Positions 45,759 to 56,031 of a stretch of 64,000 nucleotides of DNA are shown here, piece after piece (positions within the stretch are counted from its first letter, which is position 1; each line of letters begins with the position of its first letter). Location: the NCBI RefSeq assembly GCF_000764495.1, contig NZ_JRLB01000042.1:1-64000 (forward strand). Reading direction: 5' to 3'. Source of the stretch: Nitrincola sp. A-D6. GTDB taxonomy: Bacteria; Pseudomonadota; Gammaproteobacteria; Pseudomonadales; Balneatricaceae. The notes under the pieces are model-generated. The model had not been told where the DNA came from. It searched no databases and saw nothing but the letters and a program-made list of their open reading frames with translations. Both the position numbers and the translations under genes were made by a program.

Positions 45759-46886
45759 ATGGCAACTCCTAAACATCTGGCTCTCGCCCTATCGTTACTG
45801 TTCAGTGGCAGCCTATTCGCCAGCCCAACCTTTTCACCGACCACTCAACTGCCTGCGGGTGAATGGATCGATTTAAGTGACGACCTGTGCGACGTTGCAC
45901 AGCAAACGCAAAGCTATCTTTCTCAAGGCAATGCCTATGACCCTGCCGCGATTCATGGTGGCACAACGCCCTGGTTGCAAACACCGGCTGATCGCATCAA
46001 AGATACCTTAACCTTTGTCTGTGATGTGGTGAATGCAGACAAGCAGTCAGGTCGCGCTTCACGGCTTACCGATCCTGACTTTATTACCCGGCACTTTGAA
46101 ATAGTGCGCTGGTCGCCTGATCAACAGCGAGCCAGCCAGCTCAGTGATGACAAGCCCTTGCTACAACGTTTACCGGCTGATCGGCTTTTATTGACTAAAT
46201 ACTATGTACGCCTGACCGATGGACAATCCCATCAATCCCCTGAAACACCGCATGCCCTGTATGGCCTGCCCTTTGATGAAGCCCAATTAAGCCTGGATGA
46301 AGCCGACGCTAAACAGAATCAGATCACTCGCTACCGCTACGGCAAACAAGAAATTGTGGCCAAAGAAAGCTCAAATGATCAAGCAGCTTATATGCGAAAC
46401 CTTGCTCCGCCGCTTATCTGGTTGAGTAGAAGCGACCTGGAAGGTGCATTGCTTCAGGGCACAGCCGTGGTCGATGAGCCGAGTGGAGATCGCCGCTACT
46501 TTAATGTGCATCGAAATAATGGTATTGCCTATGATCGCACCCAGCGCCCCGAACAACAGCAGCGCTACTGGTACTTTAAAGAGGTTCCCGGTGTGCTGGG
46601 TTATGGTAAAGATGCCGACTACAAGATCCCCATTCGTCCGCAAGTGACTGTGGCTGGTGATATTTTTCAACTGGGCTTAGGGCGCTTAATTCTGCTAAGA
46701 ACTGAGGAACATGGCGAGCCGGTATTCCGTTTAACGGTCCTGGCTGATACCGGTGGTGCCTTTCATGACAACCTGTATCAACTGGATTGGTTAAGTGGCT
46801 ATTATCGCGACTGGGACGACTATTATCAGGCCAATCGGCATATCAGTGACTATGCCGATGCCTGGTTATTATTGAAGAAACAATAG
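45759..46886 (+). CDS. Exported MltA-like (3D domain) putative lytic transglycosylase
   Basis: 375 residues from ATG 45759. A signal peptide (LALALSLLFSGSLFAS) is present without a lipobox Cys. The C-terminal third has LTVLADTGGAFHDNL and LDWLSGYYRDW, like the double-psi barrel 3D domain of MltA with its catalytic Asp in DTGGA. The remainder is divergent, so activity on peptidoglycan is a proposal. Divergent from ydiJ, with a 234-bp gap. Confidence 0.6.
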   Translation: MATPKHLALALSLLFSGSLFASPTFSPTTQLPAGEWIDLSDDLCDVAQQTQSYLSQGNAYDPAAIHGGTTPWLQTPADRIKDTLTFVCDVVNADKQSGRASRLTDPDFITRHFEIVRWSPDQQRASQLSDDKPLLQRLPADRLLLTKYYVRLTDGQSHQSPETPHALYGLPFDEAQLSLDEADAKQNQITRYRYGKQEIVAKESSNDQAAYMRNLAPPLIWLSRSDLEGALLQGTAVVDEPSGDRRYFNVHRNNGIAYDRTQRPEQQQRYWYFKEVPGVLGYGKDADYKIPIRPQVTVAGDIFQLGLGRLILLRTEEHGEPVFRLTVLADTGGAFHDNLYQLDWLSGYYRDWDDYYQANRHISDYADAWLLLKKQ

Positions 46887-46980
46887 AGCCGGAATCTGCG
46901 CGCCATTATCCTTGGCGCGCCAGGGTCTATCAGATTTAACTACATCGACCTGTCAGAAATCGCAATCAAACCAGGCTTCA

Positions 46981-48606
46981 TTAAGACTTTACGCTTGCCG
47001 CGATGTTGTCTTCCAGTTGGTTCAACAGATCAACAATACCCGCTGAAATTTCGGACACCTGATCATAACAGCGTTCAGCGGCAGCAAAATCACCGGCATC
47101 CTTGTAGTTAATCGCCTCACGTACTTGAGCATGTAGCTGTTCATGCGGCTTTTCAATGGCTTTTAGTTCAGATAGCTGTCCATATTTTTCCAACCCGGCT
47201 GAGTAGTACCACTTTCCAAAAGCGCAATCATGATGTGAGACCGCTTCCTTGAGGGTCAGCGTGGCTTTACCGTCGAGAAAAGAACGCAGGCGTGTTTTCC
47301 AGGACAGATGTGCTGATTTAGCTGCACTGAGATCAACCCCCTTGACCAGGGTTTTGAAGTGCCCCAACTCATCATTGAGCTGCTGTACATGTTTACTGAT
47401 CTGACCGGTAGCCGAGACAGTCTGATCGGCAAAGCTGTTGGTCCGACGCGCCTGCTCAGCAACCTTGTTGATATTGTGGTCCATATCCTGTGCAACCTGA
47501 CTCTGCTCCTCAGCGGCTGTGGCAATCTGTGTATTCATATCTGAAATGACACTGACCGAGTTGACGATTTCAGCCAGCGCCTTGCCAGCATCATCAGCAT
47601 GACCAACACAGCTGGCGACCTCATCATGGCTGCGCTGTATGACTTTAACGGCGGATTCCGACTGCTTTTGCAGCTGATCAATAATCACAGCGATGCTTTG
47701 GGTGGATTCCTGGGTACGTAAGGCCAGCGTACGAACTTCATCGGCTACTACGGCAAAGCCCCGCCCCTGATCACCGGCACGTGCGGCTTCGATGGCTGCA
47801 TTCAAAGCGAGCAAATTAGTCTGTTCGGCAATGCCTTTAATAACATCCAGGATCTGACTGACTTTCTGACTCCCCTCTGCAAGATCAGCAATGACCTCAC
47901 CTGACTCAGTCACCCGCTCAGCAACAACACGGATACTGTCAACCGTCTGATTGAGCATGGTGTGGCCATGGCCTGCTGACTTGTCGGCCTGACCAGCTGA
48001 TTCGGCCGCCAGTGATGCGCTCTGCGCCACTTCCTGTACTGTGGCCGCCATTTCAGTAATGGCGGCGGCCAGCTGTTCGATCTCCTGTAACTGAATATTT
48101 GTCCCCCGGCTGGTGTCATACAGCGTGGTTGCCACCTGATCGGCACCGGTACTGACACGACTGGAGGTCTGGGTGACCTTATGCAGCAGCTCACCTATAC
48201 CCAGAATAATTTCGTTATAAGCCATATAGTTCTGACCTATTTCATTGCGAGAGTTATCAATCTCTATAGGTACAGAGAAGTTGCCTTCCGCAAGAATGCG
48301 CAGGTGATCGCGCAGATTTTTTACCTGGCGCATCATCACTGTCAGGCCGAACATACGACCGAAAATCACAAATACCAATACCAGTGCAGATGAAATCATG
48401 GATGCTTTTAGCCAGTGCACTTGCGTTGGATCCAGCAGGGCAAGATAGACACACAAAATACTAAAGCCGGTAAGAAAAAACATGATGATATAGGAAAACA
48501 GAAACTGGGAGTCCAGTGTTCGCATCCCCAGAGCTGACAATATATTTTCAATCAGCTTACCGATGCGATAGCGAAAAGTGCGCTTTTGTTCGTTATATTT
48601 CAACAT
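46981..48606 (-). CDS. Methyl-accepting chemotaxis protein with C-terminal CZB zinc-sensing domain
   Basis: 541 residues. Two membrane helices (about 34-85: [16 protein letters not shown] and [16 protein letters not shown]) with almost no periplasmic loop, then a HAMP, then a methyl-accepting domain whose tip reads [22 protein letters not shown]. The CZB domain at the end has the zinc motif [17 protein letters not shown] receptors sense zinc, or hypochlorite through the zinc-bound cysteine, from inside the cell. Probable partner of CheW at 27115. Confidence 0.93.
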   Translation of the reverse strand: MLKYNEQKRTFRYRIGKLIENILSALGMRTLDSQFLFSYIIMFFLTGFSILCVYLALLDPTQVHWLKASMISSALVLVFVIFGRMFGLTVMMRQVKNLRDHLRILAEGNFSVPIEIDNSRNEIGQNYMAYNEIILGIGELLHKVTQTSSRVSTGADQVATTLYDTSRGTNIQLQEIEQLAAAITEMAATVQEVAQSASLAAESAGQADKSAGHGHTMLNQTVDSIRVVAERVTESGEVIADLAEGSQKVSQILDVIKGIAEQTNLLALNAAIEAARAGDQGRGFAVVADEVRTLALRTQESTQSIAVIIDQLQKQSESAVKVIQRSHDEVASCVGHADDAGKALAEIVNSVSVISDMNTQIATAAEEQSQVAQDMDHNINKVAEQARRTNSFADQTVSATGQISKHVQQLNDELGHFKTLVKGVDLSAAKSAHLSWKTRLRSFLDGKATLTLKEAVSHHDCAFGKWYYSAGLEKYGQLSELKAIEKPHEQLHAQVREAINYKDAGDFAAAERCYDQVSEISAGIVDLLNQLEDNIAASVKS

Positions 48607-48689
48607 AGTGTATAGACCGATCAGTTTCAGGTTAAATACATGAATCTTATCTTATGTAGCTGAATTAATACAGATAACAGAAACGAATC

Positions 48690-48711
48690 ACCCGGCAAAG
48701 GCCGGGTGATT
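48690..48711 (-). terminator. Hairpin after the carboxynorspermidine dehydrogenase gene
   Basis: TCACCCGGC and GCCGGGTGA form a 9-bp stem with a 4-base loop. The following bases are T-rich on the minus strand but interrupted, so it is a moderate terminator candidate. Confidence 0.5.
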
Positions 48712-48742
48712 ATGGGGTAAGCGATTTTATTTAAAACGCCAC

Positions 48743-49981
48743 TTAGAAAACCAGCGGTCTATCGCCCTGCTCGTCACGAATACGACTGGGCAGTCCCATT
48801 TCGTTCAGCAGCCCCAGGAAAGGCTGCGGCGGTAGCTGTTCAACATTGACCATCGTGCCGACATCCCAGTCACCCCTGGCAATCAATAGTGCGGCCGCCA
48901 CAGGTGGCACACCCGCTGTGTAGGAGATACCCTGACTACCCACTTCATTAAAAGCGTCCAGGTGGTCAGCCACATTATAGATAAACACTTCTTTATCCTG
49001 GCCGTTTTTCGTCCCCTTGACCAGATCACCAATACAGGTTTTACCTGAGTAACCTGGTGCTAAAGATGAAGGGTCCGGTAATACAGCCTTAACCACTTTA
49101 AGCGGCACCACCTCCTGACCTTCCGCCGTTGTAACCGGTTGCTCTGACAGCAGTCCAAGGTTATTCAGCACGGTGAACACATTGATATAGTGCTCACCGA
49201 AACCCATCCAAAAACGCACATTGGGTACATTCAGATTCTGGGATAAGGAGTGCACTTCATCATGACCAGTCATATAGGTGGTTTGCTCACCTACAACCGG
49301 CAAGTCATCGGTACGCTTGACCTCAAACATTTTGTTACTGGTCCATTGGCTGTTCTGCCAGGACCAGACCTGCCCGGTAAATTCACGAAAGTTTATTTCC
49401 GGATCAAAGTTGGTGGCAAAGTAACGCCCATGACTACCGGCATTCACATCGATAATATCGATGGAATCAATGGAGTCAAAGTACTCTGACACAGCCAAAG
49501 CGGCATAGGCATTCACCACTCCCGGATCAAAACCCACACCCAGAATGGCGGTAACACCCTTCTGAGCACACAACTCACGACGCTTCCACTCGTAATTATT
49601 GTACCAAGGCGGCGTTTCACAAATTTTGTCTGGATCCTCATGAATAGCTGTATCCAGATAAGCAGCACCGGTATCGATACAGGCACTGAGTACAGACATA
49701 TTGATGAAGGCAGTGCCTACATTAATGACGATCTGAGAGTCGGTTTCTCTGATCAAGGCCTTGGTGGCTTCCACATCCAGTGCATCCAGTGTGAAAGCGC
49801 TAAGCTTACCCGGCACTTTCAGACTGTTTTTTTGTTTGACACTGGCAAGGATCTGTTCGCATTTAGCTACATTTCGGGATGCAATAGCTATATCACCGAG
49901 TAGGTCATTATGTTGCGCACATTTATGAGCCACTACCTGGGCCACACCTCCAGCACCGATTATCAGAACGTTTTTCTTCAT
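48743..49981 (-). CDS. Carboxynorspermidine dehydrogenase (saccharopine dehydrogenase family)
   Basis: 412 residues from ATG 49981 (MKKNVLIIGAGGVAQVVAHK); the upstream ATG is not conserved. Joins aspartate beta-semialdehyde and a diamine to form carboxynorspermidine or carboxyspermidine with NADPH. Motifs: NVGTAFINMSVLSACIDTG and GVGFDPGVVNAYA. Located 43 bases after nspC in the same direction, a typical pair. Confidence 0.9.
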   Translation of the reverse strand: MKKNVLIIGAGGVAQVVAHKCAQHNDLLGDIAIASRNVAKCEQILASVKQKNSLKVPGKLSAFTLDALDVEATKALIRETDSQIVINVGTAFINMSVLSACIDTGAAYLDTAIHEDPDKICETPPWYNNYEWKRRELCAQKGVTAILGVGFDPGVVNAYAALAVSEYFDSIDSIDIIDVNAGSHGRYFATNFDPEINFREFTGQVWSWQNSQWTSNKMFEVKRTDDLPVVGEQTTYMTGHDEVHSLSQNLNVPNVRFWMGFGEHYINVFTVLNNLGLLSEQPVTTAEGQEVVPLKVVKAVLPDPSSLAPGYSGKTCIGDLVKGTKNGQDKEVFIYNVADHLDAFNEVGSQGISYTAGVPPVAAALLIARGDWDVGTMVNVEQLPPQPFLGLLNEMGLPSRIRDEQGDRPLVF

Positions 49982-50024
49982 TTCTTTCCTCAACTCCACT
50001 TTTCACATGGGCCGAACACAAACC

Positions 50025-51121
50025 TCAGGAGAGGCTATGCACAAAATCGTCGAAACTAAATTCCTTGACCAGCTCGACACGGCCATCCTCATGGCGCACT
50101 GCAATGGCGGGCATTTGCACACCATTAAACCAGTTTTTCTTAACCATGGTATAACCGGCAACGTCCTGTATTGACAGACGATCACCTGCTTTGAGTTCAT
50201 GATCAAAGTTAAATTCACCAAAAATATCGCCAGCAAGACAGGACTTTCCACAAATCATGTAACTGTGGGGCCCTCATTGGGACTCATGCGCGCGCTTTGT
50301 TGGTAGATCAGCAAATCCAACATATGCGCCTCGATAGAGCTGTCTACGACAGCCAGGTGCTTACCGTTATACAGGGTATCCAGCACTGTCACCTCCAGCG
50401 TCGCTGTATCAGTGATTGCAGCCTCACCCGGCTCCAGGTAGACCTGCACGGCAAAAGTGTCAGCAAAGCGTTTCAGACGGGCACAGAAGGCATCTATCGG
50501 ATAACCCTCACCAGTAAAGTGAATACCTCCACCCAGACTGACCCAGTCTAGCTGATGCAACAGATGGCCAAAGTCGGCTTCAATGCGGGTGAGCATCTGA
50601 TCAAACAGGTCAAAGTCACTGTTCTCACAGTTGTTATGAAACATAAAGCCGGAGATTTTATCGATTACCCTTTCAATTTGAACCGGGTCCCACTCACCGA
50701 GGCGGCTGTAAGGTCGTGCCGGATCCGCAATGATAAAGTCAGAACTGCTCACACGGGGATTGACGCGCAGCCCTCTGACAGCCTCAGATGAAACGTCACT
50801 AAAACGCTCTAACTGACTAATTGAGTTGAATATTATCTTATCGGAGTGAGCCAGAACTTCATCAATTTCATGAGCAGCATAGGCCACACTATAGGCATGA
50901 GTTTCACCGGGAAACTTCAGCTTTCCCAGTTTAACTTCATTCAGTGAAGAAGATGTGCTGCCATCCATGTAGCGGCTCATCAGATCAAACACCGACCAAG
51001 TGGCAAAGCACTTCAGTGCCAGCAAGGCTTTGGCACCTGATTGCTCGCGCACATAGGCAATCTTTTCCATATTGCGCAACAGTTTACTTCTATCAATCAG
51101 GTAATAGGGTGTTTGGATCAT
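50025..51121 (-). CDS. nspC: Carboxynorspermidine decarboxylase (frameshift near 50262)
   Basis: From ATG 51121 (MIQTPYYLIDRSKLLRNMEK). PLP Lys in LLALKCFATWSVFD (about 42). Near 50262 one base is missing in a GGGCCCC tract: restoring it joins ARMSPNEGPHSYMICGKSCLAGD, which holds the substrate Cys-loop (CGxxCLAGD), to the C-terminus ending DDFVHSLS. Corrected length is 365 residues, normal. Decarboxylates carboxynorspermidine or carboxyspermidine to the polyamine. Followed by its dehydrogenase. Confidence 0.9.
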
Positions 51122-51229
51122 GTATAGCCATCCCCGCCTCTGCAAAGCCGTGGCTCTGCTCGGTATAAATTAAAAGGCGCGATTATAATTTAATCAAAGC
51201 GGAGGTTCGAGGAAAATAACATGAAAATT

Positions 51230-51802
51230 TCATGAATCCACACTGTTTTCCAGTGTTGGAATTTGACTGGACTGATTTAACAAACGCTTTTCAAGCGTTT
51301 CCTTCACCTCCAGCACTTCACTGACCGAATGCATTACCAGCTCATGACCACCACGACCAGCAACTTTGAGTGTACCGTATCCCAGTAAACGCCCAAGCAG
51401 AGACTGCTGCAGTGACACCCCATCGACTGAACGCAGCATCAGCTCATGTGTCGATACCCCCAACACACCGGATTTACTCATGATACGCACATTTGTCAGC
51501 GTGTAGCGTGTACTTAACTGTAAAACATACCGCCTGACACCATGAAACAGGAAATAGAGTCCAATCAACAGCAACAAATAGCCGGTCCACTGGGCAGGTA
51601 CCGCAAATACCTGATCAAACAGCTCATTCATCATCGAGCGGTAGAGCTCCACCAGCGTCCAATCATCCCAAAATGGAATCATTGATGTAGCACTGCGGTA
51701 TAATGTAAACAGCCACAGCGCAACCAGCAGATCAATACTCCCTCTTATAAGATAAAGTGGATTACGGCCGATTTTCAATACCAGCTTTTCATTCGTCAAC
51801 AT
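51230..51802 (-). CDS. Bacterial PH (bPH2) domain membrane protein
   Basis: 190 residues with two hydrophobic segments and a bPH2 domain (RYTLTNVRIMSKSGVLGVSTHEL, then LGYGTLKVAGRGGHELVM). DUF304 (YdbS/YdbT) family. Unknown role at the membrane; no partner gene adjacent. Confidence 0.8.
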   Translation of the reverse strand: MLTNEKLVLKIGRNPLYLIRGSIDLLVALWLFTLYRSATSMIPFWDDWTLVELYRSMMNELFDQVFAVPAQWTGYLLLLIGLYFLFHGVRRYVLQLSTRYTLTNVRIMSKSGVLGVSTHELMLRSVDGVSLQQSLLGRLLGYGTLKVAGRGGHELVMHSVSEVLEVKETLEKRLLNQSSQIPTLENSVDS

Positions 51803-51858
51803 CGGATCTCTAATTTCCTGTTACGTGATCTATAACACTTGCTTATGTAATAACTGGT

Positions 51859-52923
51859 TCAGTTCACTGGCGTCAGCGTCAACTGATAAGCGCCCTGAGC
51901 AGTTTCATCATAACTTTTAGCAATAACACGGTATTCACCTGCCTCCATGTAGGATTGAATACGTGCATTCAGATCACCACCACCATCATCATCACTCAAG
52001 TAAAAACCATTACCTTCCAGCTCAAGATAGGTATCGATATCATCAGAGACCATATCAATCTGGTAATTTCCGGCTTCTGCAAGCGTCACTTGATAGACAT
52101 CTTCTTTATCACTGGCCAACCTAGCACTTACAGTCTGATCAAGCTCCAGTGTCCCTGCCTGATTCTGGTATTCCATATCAGCTGCGTCACGAGAAACAAC
52201 GGTCAGCGTATAAAAGCCAGCCTCTTCGCTGTATGAGCTCACGGTCAGTTGGTACTCTCCTGCTTCAAGATGTTCACGGATACGTGCATCAAGGTTGTTA
52301 CCACCATCATCATCTTCAGTGCGATAGCCGTTTGATCCCTGCAACACCAGGAAAGAATCTATTTCATCAGATTGCATATCTATCTGATAAAAACCACTTT
52401 CTTCAATGGTCAGCACATAATGTCCGGTTTCATCTTGCTGTAACCAATTACGAATATCAGCGGGCACAGTAAGCAGATCAGTATCACTCAACTCCACTTC
52501 ACGCAAATCCAAAGTAAACGGACCGTAGCTATCGGCATCCTGACCACTGACAACCAGCGTATAGTCTCCTGGCTGCTCTACGCGATAGCGCAACAAAGGT
52601 GCACTGGCAAGCAACTCAGCATTGCTATTGAATAAAGACAACATACCCTCAAGGCTGCCTTTCAGTTCAACTTCAACCAGCTTATCGGTATTTAATGGGA
52701 GTTGAAACTCACTGAAACGGCTACCATCCTTGCGATTAAGGGCACTCTGCGAAGTCAACTCACCGCGCTGAGATTCGCCTAACTGCAAAGTCGGAATAAC
52801 TGGTGTATCGGGTACGGACTCCTCAACCACAGGAGCTGACGAGTTGACTTGCCAGCCAATCAAAACACCTACAGCCAGACTGCCCAAACCGGTTAAAACG
52901 AGAGGGGTACTTAACTTGCTCAT
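51859..52923 (-). CDS. Exported protein with PPC-like beta-sandwich repeats
   Basis: 354 residues. N-terminal membrane anchor or uncleaved signal (LVLTGLGSLAVGVLIGWQV). Three related pre-peptidase C-terminal-like domains follow; the last two each contain DDDGGxDLxARI and EAGEYxxxxxSY, typical of PPC folds seen after secreted proteases. No enzyme domain is present. Probably a periplasmic or surface binding protein. Confidence 0.7.
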   Translation of the reverse strand: MSKLSTPLVLTGLGSLAVGVLIGWQVNSSAPVVEESVPDTPVIPTLQLGESQRGELTSQSALNRKDGSRFSEFQLPLNTDKLVEVELKGSLEGMLSLFNSNAELLASAPLLRYRVEQPGDYTLVVSGQDADSYGPFTLDLREVELSDTDLLTVPADIRNWLQQDETGHYVLTIEESGFYQIDMQSDEIDSFLVLQGSNGYRTEDDDGGNNLDARIREHLEAGEYQLTVSSYSEEAGFYTLTVVSRDAADMEYQNQAGTLELDQTVSARLASDKEDVYQVTLAEAGNYQIDMVSDDIDTYLELEGNGFYLSDDDGGGDLNARIQSYMEAGEYRVIAKSYDETAQGAYQLTLTPVN

Positions 52924-52951
52924 AATTTATCCTTAAAGATCAGCAAACACC

Positions 52952-54187
52952 TTAACGGCAGAGAGCAACAACGGCGTGAGCAGAGCTGACGGCTGACTCA
53001 AGTAAAGGCACGCCTTCATGAGCCCAGGAACCACAGAAAAATACCCGTCGGTCCGGCTGCTGATGCAGTTGTTGCAGTTTTATCTGAGCCTGTTCTGTAC
53101 CCGCATGGACTACTGCACGCTGCAGCGGGATTTGCGCCAAAACAGTCTTAGGCTCAGGATTATATAACGGATTCCAAGTCTGAAACACTGGGGAAGCGTT
53201 AACTAGTGAAGGTTCCACGGCATTAACCCAAACCGTAAACATCGGTTTTAATAAGCGTGCATCCATCTGAAAATTCAGAGCGGTCCAATCACTGCGCTGC
53301 TCAGGCATAAAGCGCTGATCCTGGTGCACCCAGAGCACGCCGGAATCGAAACGTATCGCCTGAAGTATTTCCAGCTCTTCCGCAAAGGCTTCTGGATCGA
53401 GAAAGTGCAAATGATTAGCCTGGGTAGCAACAATCACGCGATCATACAACCCGCCCTCTCCACGCTCATTCTCTACCTGCACCTTATCATCGCAATAGGT
53501 CACTCTAGTTACAGGGCTTTCAGCATGCAGAGTAACCCCCTCAGAAAGCGCCTTAACCAAGGCAGTAGACCCACCCTTAATACGACAAAGACTGTCATTG
53601 CGCATAATACTATCCAGTAACTGCAACAACTGTAAGGCTGGCCAGGCAAGCAAGTGCTTTTCATCACAGGTACAAATGGTTGTGAGTATCGGCAGCATCA
53701 ACCCGCGCCAGAACTTCGGAGAAAAAGACTGCTTTTCAAGCACTTCTTCGAGTGTCAGGTTTGTCTTCTCCTGCTCTAACTGACGTGTCAATTGAACCAG
53801 TTGCCGCAACCCCAATCCGATCTGGATCGCATTAAAATCAAGATAGCGCCATGACCCAACAAACGGTTGATTTAAAAGAGGAAGTTCACCACTACGAAAC
53901 CAGGTACTCTGGTTAAGCCAGCTACAGGAGGTGAAGGTTTTTATGGCAAAGAAATCGACCCCAACCTCCTTGGCTAGCGCGGTGGCATTAGGCCAGGCGT
54001 CCGGGCTCATAACACGCAAGGGAACATCTATTACACCCTGCTCAAATTCCAGGGTATGAGCAGCCATACCGAAGTCTTTTTCAGACTCAAAAACAGTCAC
54101 CTCATGCCCGCGCTTGGTGCAACCATATGCGGCTGTCAGCCCAGCCATGCCACTACCAATAACTGCAATACGATAGGTCATTACCAA
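52952..54187 (-). CDS. FAD-dependent amine-oxidase-family protein
   Basis: 411 residues. Dinucleotide-binding N-terminus AVIGSGMAGLTAAYGCTKRG then VTVFESEKDFG; C-terminal FAD contact FCGSWAHEGVPLLESAV. Belongs to the predicted NAD/FAD-binding/flavin amine oxidase group. The substrate is unknown; such proteins often sit near cyclopropane fatty-acid or carotenoid genes, but none is here. Upstream of the PPC-like gene on the same strand. Confidence 0.82.
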   Translation of the reverse strand: MVMTYRIAVIGSGMAGLTAAYGCTKRGHEVTVFESEKDFGMAAHTLEFEQGVIDVPLRVMSPDAWPNATALAKEVGVDFFAIKTFTSCSWLNQSTWFRSGELPLLNQPFVGSWRYLDFNAIQIGLGLRQLVQLTRQLEQEKTNLTLEEVLEKQSFSPKFWRGLMLPILTTICTCDEKHLLAWPALQLLQLLDSIMRNDSLCRIKGGSTALVKALSEGVTLHAESPVTRVTYCDDKVQVENERGEGGLYDRVIVATQANHLHFLDPEAFAEELEILQAIRFDSGVLWVHQDQRFMPEQRSDWTALNFQMDARLLKPMFTVWVNAVEPSLVNASPVFQTWNPLYNPEPKTVLAQIPLQRAVVHAGTEQAQIKLQQLHQQPDRRVFFCGSWAHEGVPLLESAVSSAHAVVALCR

Positions 54188-54247
54188 CCCTTGTTAACGA
54201 CTATAAATAATGGCCAGAATCAGCAAAACTAATCCACCTCAGCCAAC

Positions 54248-54943
54248 TCAAGATTGATTCAGTGCCCAGACAACAGCCTGTTGTGCATGTATCAGTGTCG
54301 TGTCATAAAGAGGGATGACTGTATCGGCTTGATGTATCAGCAGCCCGATTTCAGTACACCCCAGAATAACGGCTTCAGCGCCTTCACCTACCATTCGCTC
54401 CATGACCTCCAGGTAAGCCTGACGGGATCCTGACTTGATCACGCCCCGGCACAGTTCGTTATATATAATCTCATGAACACGCTGGCGATCGGCGACGTCT
54501 GGGATAACCACCCGAATACCTTGCGCTTCCAGGCGCTCTCTATAGAAAGACTCTTCCATAGTGAATCGAGTTCCCAATAGCCCCACACTTGTCACACTAT
54601 CTGCTTTTAGTGAAGCTGCTGTAGCATCGGCAAGGTGTAGAATCGGAATATTAACAGCCTGCGCTATTCGAGGGGCGACCTTATGCATGGTATTGGTACA
54701 GATCACCAGAAAATCAGCACCACCCGCTTCCAGGGAACGCGCCGCCCCTATCAATATTTCAGCCAGCCGATCCCAGTCACCCTGGTGCTGCAGAGCCTCA
54801 ATCTCAGCAAAATCCACGCTATAAAGAAGTACCCGGGCGGAATGCAAGCCACCCAGCGCCTGTTTTACACCTTCGTTTACAGCACGATAATAGGTATTAG
54901 TCGATTCCCAACTCATGCCACCCAGCATGCCAATCATCTTCAT
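54248..54943 (-). CDS. Aspartate/glutamate racemase family protein
   Basis: 231 residues. Both catalytic cysteines are visible: FLVICTNTMHKV (about 84) and VILGCTEIGLLI (about 196), and the N-terminus MIGMLGGMSWEST is typical of the YgeA-type broad-specificity amino acid racemase. It overlaps the telA-like start by 4 bases, so the three genes 56951-54248 are probably one operon. Confidence 0.9.
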   Translation of the reverse strand: MKMIGMLGGMSWESTNTYYRAVNEGVKQALGGLHSARVLLYSVDFAEIEALQHQGDWDRLAEILIGAARSLEAGGADFLVICTNTMHKVAPRIAQAVNIPILHLADATAASLKADSVTSVGLLGTRFTMEESFYRERLEAQGIRVVIPDVADRQRVHEIIYNELCRGVIKSGSRQAYLEVMERMVGEGAEAVILGCTEIGLLIHQADTVIPLYDTTLIHAQQAVVWALNQS

Positions 54944-56031
54944 ACGGAACGTCCTTTGCCAGTTAACGCCTGCATCCGCCGAATCTGATCTTGCATAGTC
55001 GGCAGTGCTTGCTGGCGGAAATTAGATAAATCATCCAATGCCCCCTGCATCTCTTCAAAGGCCTGCTCGAGCACTTGCATATCCAGTTGTGCTGAGGCCG
55101 CACGCTGCTGAATACTGACCCCCTGTTGGCGTAAAGCCTGTGCTGTACCCGCTATCATCTCATTCGTAGTGTCATTGAGCGCATCGATATGATCAAGCAC
55201 CAACTTCTGATTAGACAGAGCCAATGCCACCGTAACAGCAACCCGCAGTGCAGACAAGGTCACATTCAAGGCTCGATCAACCCCTCGGATCAGTTCACGA
55301 TTATTGCGAATAATCACTTCTACAGCGAGTATGCCCTGCTGACATACGGCTTGTTGCTGCTGTAAATCCAGAATGCGCTGACGTAATGGAAACAGCAATT
55401 CTTCTTCAACAAAAACCTTATCATTACCAGGTAGTTCATTACTTTCTACATACTCACTAAGCTGTTCATCTACCATCTGCCCCAACAACGCAAAATGTTC
55501 CAAAGACCCCAGCGCGGTACGCATATCCTGCTGATCATGACTCAGGGTGACATTGTCTCGATGCAACCTGTCACGGCCGGACTCCAATCCCTTGATGAGT
55601 GCATTAAAAGTATCCTGCGCGGTTTCGAAACGCTTAAAATAACGTTTCACTGGTGACTGCAGCAACGACATCCGACTAAGAAAGCCAGTTAGCCCCTTAG
55701 GCTCAAGTGCCTTCTGGTCAGGTTTCAATTGCTGCATCAACGCACGTAACTGATTAAGCGACGCAATTACATCAGTACTCCCCTCACCTTGAGCACCAAG
55801 CTGTTCCAGCGGTGTATTGAGCAAGTGAGTGAGTCGTGCTGATTCAGCCTGCACCTCCAGACCCAGCTGATCTATCTGCTCGCGCTGACTATCGACTGCC
55901 TCGTCGAATAAATTTTGTACGAACTCTTGGGCCTCGACTTTAAGAGGCTGCGGATCGAACCCTAGAGCACCCTGGTCCAACTCTTTGGCAATCTGCTCCG
56001 GTGAAGGTAGCGACAGGGGTTTTTCAGTCAT
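54940..56031 (-). CDS. TelA/KlaA-type toxic anion resistance protein
   Basis: 363 residues, almost all helical. The C-terminal half (RNNRELIRGVDRALNVTLSALRVAVTVALAL) is the TelA family signature. Linked in the literature to tellurite and other stress resistance; the mechanism is not clear. Overlaps the upstream membrane partner by 4 bases and the racemase downstream. Confidence 0.88.
   Translation of the reverse strand: MTEKPLSLPSPEQIAKELDQGALGFDPQPLKVEAQEFVQNLFDEAVDSQREQIDQLGLEVQAESARLTHLLNTPLEQLGAQGEGSTDVIASLNQLRALMQQLKPDQKALEPKGLTGFLSRMSLLQSPVKRYFKRFETAQDTFNALIKGLESGRDRLHRDNVTLSHDQQDMRTALGSLEHFALLGQMVDEQLSEYVESNELPGNDKVFVEEELLFPLRQRILDLQQQQAVCQQGILAVEVIIRNNRELIRGVDRALNVTLSALRVAVTVALALSNQKLVLDHIDALNDTTNEMIAGTAQALRQQGVSIQQRAASAQLDMQVLEQAFEEMQGALDDLSNFRQQALPTMQDQIRRMQALTGKGRSV

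Noticed and set aside
46895-46922. GCGCGCCA/TGGCGCGC hairpin as terminator of the MltA-like gene
   Set aside because: There is a good stem but no T run on either strand, so I did not list it as a terminator.
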